DNA from: Mesostigma viride
Taxonomy: Eukaryota > Streptophyta > Mesostigmatophyceae > Mesostigmatales > Mesostigmataceae
Direction of reading: 5' to 3'
Assembly (NCBI GenBank): GCA_009746045.1
Contig: RPFO01000667.1
Span: 6,865,046 to 6,925,045 of the forward strand
Length of the DNA stretch: 60,000 nucleotides
The position numbers and the translations under genes were made by a program. Below the pieces are notes generated by a model. That model was not told the DNA's origin and searched no databases. It saw nothing but the letters and a program-made list of their open reading frames with translations. Shown here piece by piece: positions 57,601-60,000 of this stretch. Position 1 is the first letter of the stretch. The number at the start of each line of letters is the position of its first letter.

Positions 57601-58001
57601 TGCTTGCCATCATCCAGCCTGGGTAGGCGTTGCGCATGCTGCCCCGCCTCCTGAGCTTTTGTGCCTTCGCCTCCCTGGGTACTGCTGTCTGGTTGTCTGG
57701 GTCCGTTGGCACTGCTGCACTTGTTCCCGGACTTGGGAGCATCCTTGCCCGACCGGTCGCGCAACCGGGCACTGGTGGGAAGGGTGCATGTGCCTTTGGC
57801 CACTGAGAAAGAGGTGGGGGGCTTGAGGTGCTGCGCGTGTCGCGGCCAGGGGGAGAGGCAGGGGCTGGGGGGCGGCGCTCCCAAGGAAGGGGGGTGGCCG
57901 GGTCGGGTGGAGGCGCGCACGCAGCCTGGAGAAGGTGGCAAGCGGGTGGGCATGTGGGGGGTTGAACGCTGAGAATAGGTAAGTTTCCAAACCAACGCCA
58001 T
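54675..58001 (-). CDS. OPR-repeat RAP-domain protein, gene 4
   Basis: Paralogue of gene 1: 1108 residues from the ATG at 58001 (MALVWKLTYSQRSTPH, matching gene 1). It has a Ser/Pro/Arg-rich N-terminus that could be a transit peptide, 16 tandem 38-residue repeats (57170 down to about 55347) and a C-terminal RAP domain (LSYVDILVGGK, VEVDGPSHFYQ, RVVDIPYFDWDRL). Several early repeats are identical at the protein level, which points to recent expansion. The frame is open upstream to 58103 into the satellite, so a longer start is possible. With gene 1 it is the best candidate for a functional member. RNA binding and organelle location are inferred from the family. Confidence 0.86.
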   Translation of the reverse strand: MALVWKLTYSQRSTPHMPTRLPPSPGCVRASTRPGHPPSLGAPPPSPCLSPWPRHAQHLKPPTSFSVAKGTCTLPTSARLRDRSGKDAPKSGNKCSSANGPRQPDSSTQGGEGTKAQEAGQHAQRLPRLDDGKQPPSPAAVSSPMRGWAKPPRPAVKPVRAPMFKGMEPEGILRWLEDARRGNDVVRTTDMLAALNELRSARDANPAKNSDIARDPRFSQLLEQVWARWEDDPGSFTNRDLDTLARNLAKLGEDASKGLDRMEGEAMQRLSSMDSRGIAGIVWAFATAGKEASQPFAAVEKEVLARGLQGFNPQGIANLVWAFATAGKEASQLFAAVEKEVLARGLQGFNPQGIANLVWAFATAGKEASQLFAAVEKEVLARGLQGFNPQGIANLVWAFATAGKEASQLFAAVEKEVLARGLQGFDPQNIANLVWAFATAGKEASQLFAAVEKEVLARGLQGFNPQGIANLVWAFATAGKEASQLFAAVEKEVLARGLQGFDPQNIANLVWAFAKLGKKASQPFAAVEKEVLARGLQGFNPQDIANLVWAFATAGKEASQLFAAVEKEVLARGFQGFNPQNIANLVWAFATAGKEALQLFAAVEKAVLARGFQGFNPQGMANLVWAFATAGKEASQLFAAVEKEVLARGFQGFNPQNIANLVWAFVTAGKDALQLFAAVEKEVLVRGLQGFKPQEMSNLVWAFATAGKEALQLFAAVEKEVLARGFQGFKPQNIANLVWAFATADKETLQLFAAVEKEVLARGFQGFNPQGMANLVWACATTSVGAPGLFAAVEVEVGNRGLREFTAQGISNMAWAFAKAGREASGLLGAVQDEALGRGLDSFAPQSVSNLAHAFATAGKGTPALYAAVEAWVEVRALRRSALANGGAVEQGQGLFERVYVAAEAGMAEWVAEGVVEQDAANTLWALAVAGRPDSDAARALMVAWTKLTQPTDKDFRVELKQVCQYILACVNASDHVRDRYCSALLQRWRDTAMSGKQQPGPSSSDLHLEVSKVLQGMGIAHKNEVPFFHGLSYVDILVGGKVAVEVDGPSHFYQDSGAITAVTLFKRRLLEKGGFRVVDIPYFDWDRLKGRLEQENYLHHKLRGVSQ
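55347..57170 (-). repeat. 114-bp coding repeats (16 OPR units), gene 4
   Basis: Sixteen in-frame units. An alternating pattern of FNPQG and FDPQN endings in units 3-6 shows duplication of a two-unit block. Confidence 0.9.
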
Positions 58002-58044
58002 GCAGCCTGGGCACGGTGGCAACGCGGGTCGGCGTGGGGGGACG

Positions 58045-58470
58045 GCAGATGTGATGTTCTCTATCCTCTGTCTGATGGTCCATGAGTGAGCAAGACGTGA
58101 CATGACGGCAAGTAGGATGTGATGTTCTCTATCCTCTGTCTGATGGTCCCAGAGTGGGGAAGACGTGACATGACGGCAAGTAGGATGTGATGTTCTCTAT
58201 CCTCTGTCTGATGGTCCATGAGTGAGTAAGACGTGACATGACGGCACGTAGGATGTGATGTTCTCTATCCTCTGTCTGATGGTCCATGAGTGAGCAAGAC
58301 ATGACATGACAGCAAGCAGGATGTGATGTTCTCTATCCTCTGTCTGATGGTCCATGAGTGCGTAAGACGTGACATGACGGCAAGTAGGATGTGATGTTCT
58401 CTATCCTCTGTCTGATGGTCCATGAGTGAGCAAGACGTGACATGACGGCAAGTAGGATGTGATGTTCTCT
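58045..58470. repeat. 68-bp satellite, fifth unit head
   Basis: About six copies directly upstream of gene 4. Confidence 0.93.
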
Positions 58471-58660
58471 ATCCTCCTTTACCATCCTTCACCTTCCTCT
58501 GGCCTCCTCTACCCGCCTCTATCCTCGTTTACCCTCCTTTACCCTTCTTTACCCTCCTTTGTCCTCCTGTGTCCTCCTCTACCCTCCTCTACCCTCCCCT
58601 ACCCTCCTCTGTCCTCATTTGCCCCCCTCTAACCTCCTCAATACTCCTCTAGGCTCCCCT
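58471..58660. repeat. C/T-rich tract, fifth unit
   Basis: Shares the order of variant units (CCTCCTTTGTCCTCCTGTGT) with the tract in unit I and not with units II to IV. Confidence 0.85.
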
Positions 58661-60000
58661 ATTCATGATTTCAAACCCATCAATGCCCAAGCTGGGGAGG
58701 GTGCACAAGTGGGTCAGGGTGCATTTTACCATATCTAGCGGGTGCCTAGTTCTCGAGTATCTTGCAGTACCCTGTGCCAGGGATTAATTGGCGGGCACTG
58801 CTGGCTTACCTGGCATAGCTGACGCCCTGCACTCGTGCACTCGGGGAAGTACGGCACTGGCGCGGAGAGAGACGTTGGCGTTCATGAGGAGAGGCTATCA
58901 CGTTATCTTGGGGTTACGAAAGAAGCCCCATGGCCAACACGCTACGCAGCCGACGCCAGGAATCCTACCGACTTCACCCGACCGAGCTTGACACTTATGA
59001 GAGTGTCCTGGTCCCCGCGCCAGGAACGCCGACTATGGATTCCGAACGGTACGTTGCAAATAAACCCGCCAGCGTTGCGTGTGCCATCTCGGCAATCTGT
59101 GTCCAGCCACCTACGCCTTGCCCGCCGATGACGCTATAGAGCACGGGGTATACTTTTCCGCGGGGAATTCCACTTCTGGCTCCGATGATAGCAGACCGTC
59201 ATGAAAAATGGCCAGGTCAAATGGATCGTACGCAGGCTTCAAGTCTCGAACCCTTCCGCTTTGGCATCGTGTGACAAAGCAGCCCAAGCTCCGACAGTGC
59301 CGGCCAAATTTACCTCAAGGCCCCCGGCCCGAAAACTGCATGCTCGGGTGGAGCGGCCATCCCCTTCGTTAACCCGGGTTCATTCCTGAAAAGGTCGCAA
59401 TAAATCAGGATTTGATAGCCACAGGACTGGTCAGCTCCCATCGGTCGCCTGTCATGTCCGTTTGGTGGCATGAAGGAGCATGAAGGCCAACCATTCTGTG
59501 GGCGCGCCCGCGCACGTGACCTGCTGGCGACAGTACACACGGCTGCTGCCTGCTGGCTTCTGGATGCTGGCACTTGGCAGCAACTAGGTACGAACGGAGT
59601 GATTCCCATGTGCCTGTACCGTAGGTGTTTCTGACTTGGCAAGGAGGGTGACGCGCTGTGGCCTAAACGCTCCTCTAGAGAAGTGTGGTGCACGGGTCCA
59701 AATCAACGTTGGTGCCCGGCTGCCCGCCCCTTGCATGCCATCAGTACTGAGTCATCATGCCATGCTGGTCCTCGACCATAACCTTTGCTTACAGCAAATG
59801 CAATGGCTATTCTGGGGGTAAGAAAAATGCAAGGCATTTTGCCCTAGCGACGGCGTCGCCAAAGCTGTCCGATTATACTGCTCTTATCCTAGGTTTTTCC
59901 ACGCCTGTGCACCTGCGAAACTATATCGTATCTGTTTTGCTTTGGTTCCGTTGCCATTTGTCAAGTACCTTAGGAAACATAAATACCCCAAAAGTGAAGA
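58661..60000. other. Conserved spacer A, fifth unit, cut by window end
   Basis: Nearly identical to about 745-2107 of unit I, apart from a 9-bp deletion near 59400 and a rearranged stretch near 59450-59480. It is closer to unit I than to units II-IV. No supportable gene. Confidence 0.6.

Overview
The window is nuclear DNA of a eukaryotic alga, most likely a green alga. It holds four long, apparently intronless genes, all on the minus strand and all of one family: tandem 38-residue repeats of the octotricopeptide (OPR) type followed by a C-terminal RAP domain. In Chlamydomonas such proteins are organelle-targeted RNA-binding factors, and a clustered family (the NCL group) is known there. There are no bacterial-type operons, rRNAs, tRNAs or CRISPR arrays. 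The organism assignment is an inference; RAP proteins with similar repeats also occur in dinoflagellates and stramenopiles.

Layout. The window is a tandem segmental duplication of a ~14-kb unit: unit I about 1-15003, II 15004-28649, III 28650-43584, IV 43585-58044, and the start of a fifth at 58045-60000. Each unit runs, in plus coordinates: 68-bp satellite; C/T-rich tract; ~2-kb conserved spacer; 59-bp array; short spacer; 76-bp array; 66-bp array; microsatellite and G-rich segment; a mobile-element graveyard; then one OPR-RAP gene read leftwards, with its 5' end against the next satellite. Units I and IV carry one version of the right half (alpha), II and III another (beta), giving the order alpha-beta-beta-alpha. 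The fifth head matches unit I best, so a ~57.9-kb higher-order repeat is possible.

Mobile elements. Comparing paralogous units gives filled and empty sites for several insertions. These include 3'-end fragments of a non-LTR retrotransposon family with a terminal hairpin and a TTAATT-type tail (10-14 bp target duplications), a 739-bp terminal-inverted-repeat element with a 9-bp duplication, a 1.69-kb element with piggyBac-like ends at TTAA, and an unclassified 1.4-kb insertion. Units II and III also carry fragments of an element encoding a tyrosine recombinase.

The genes. The four proteins differ mainly in the number of 38-residue repeats (16, 14, 11 and 16) and in residues at a few repeat positions, while the RAP domain is conserved. 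This is what a family of RNA-binding proteins diversifying by repeat gain, loss and exchange would look like. The 5' ends are unsettled: gene 2 has a stop just after the likely ancestral ATG, gene 3 has lost that ATG and is open into the satellite, and gene 1 carries an expanded 93-bp array there. Everything else looks non-coding.
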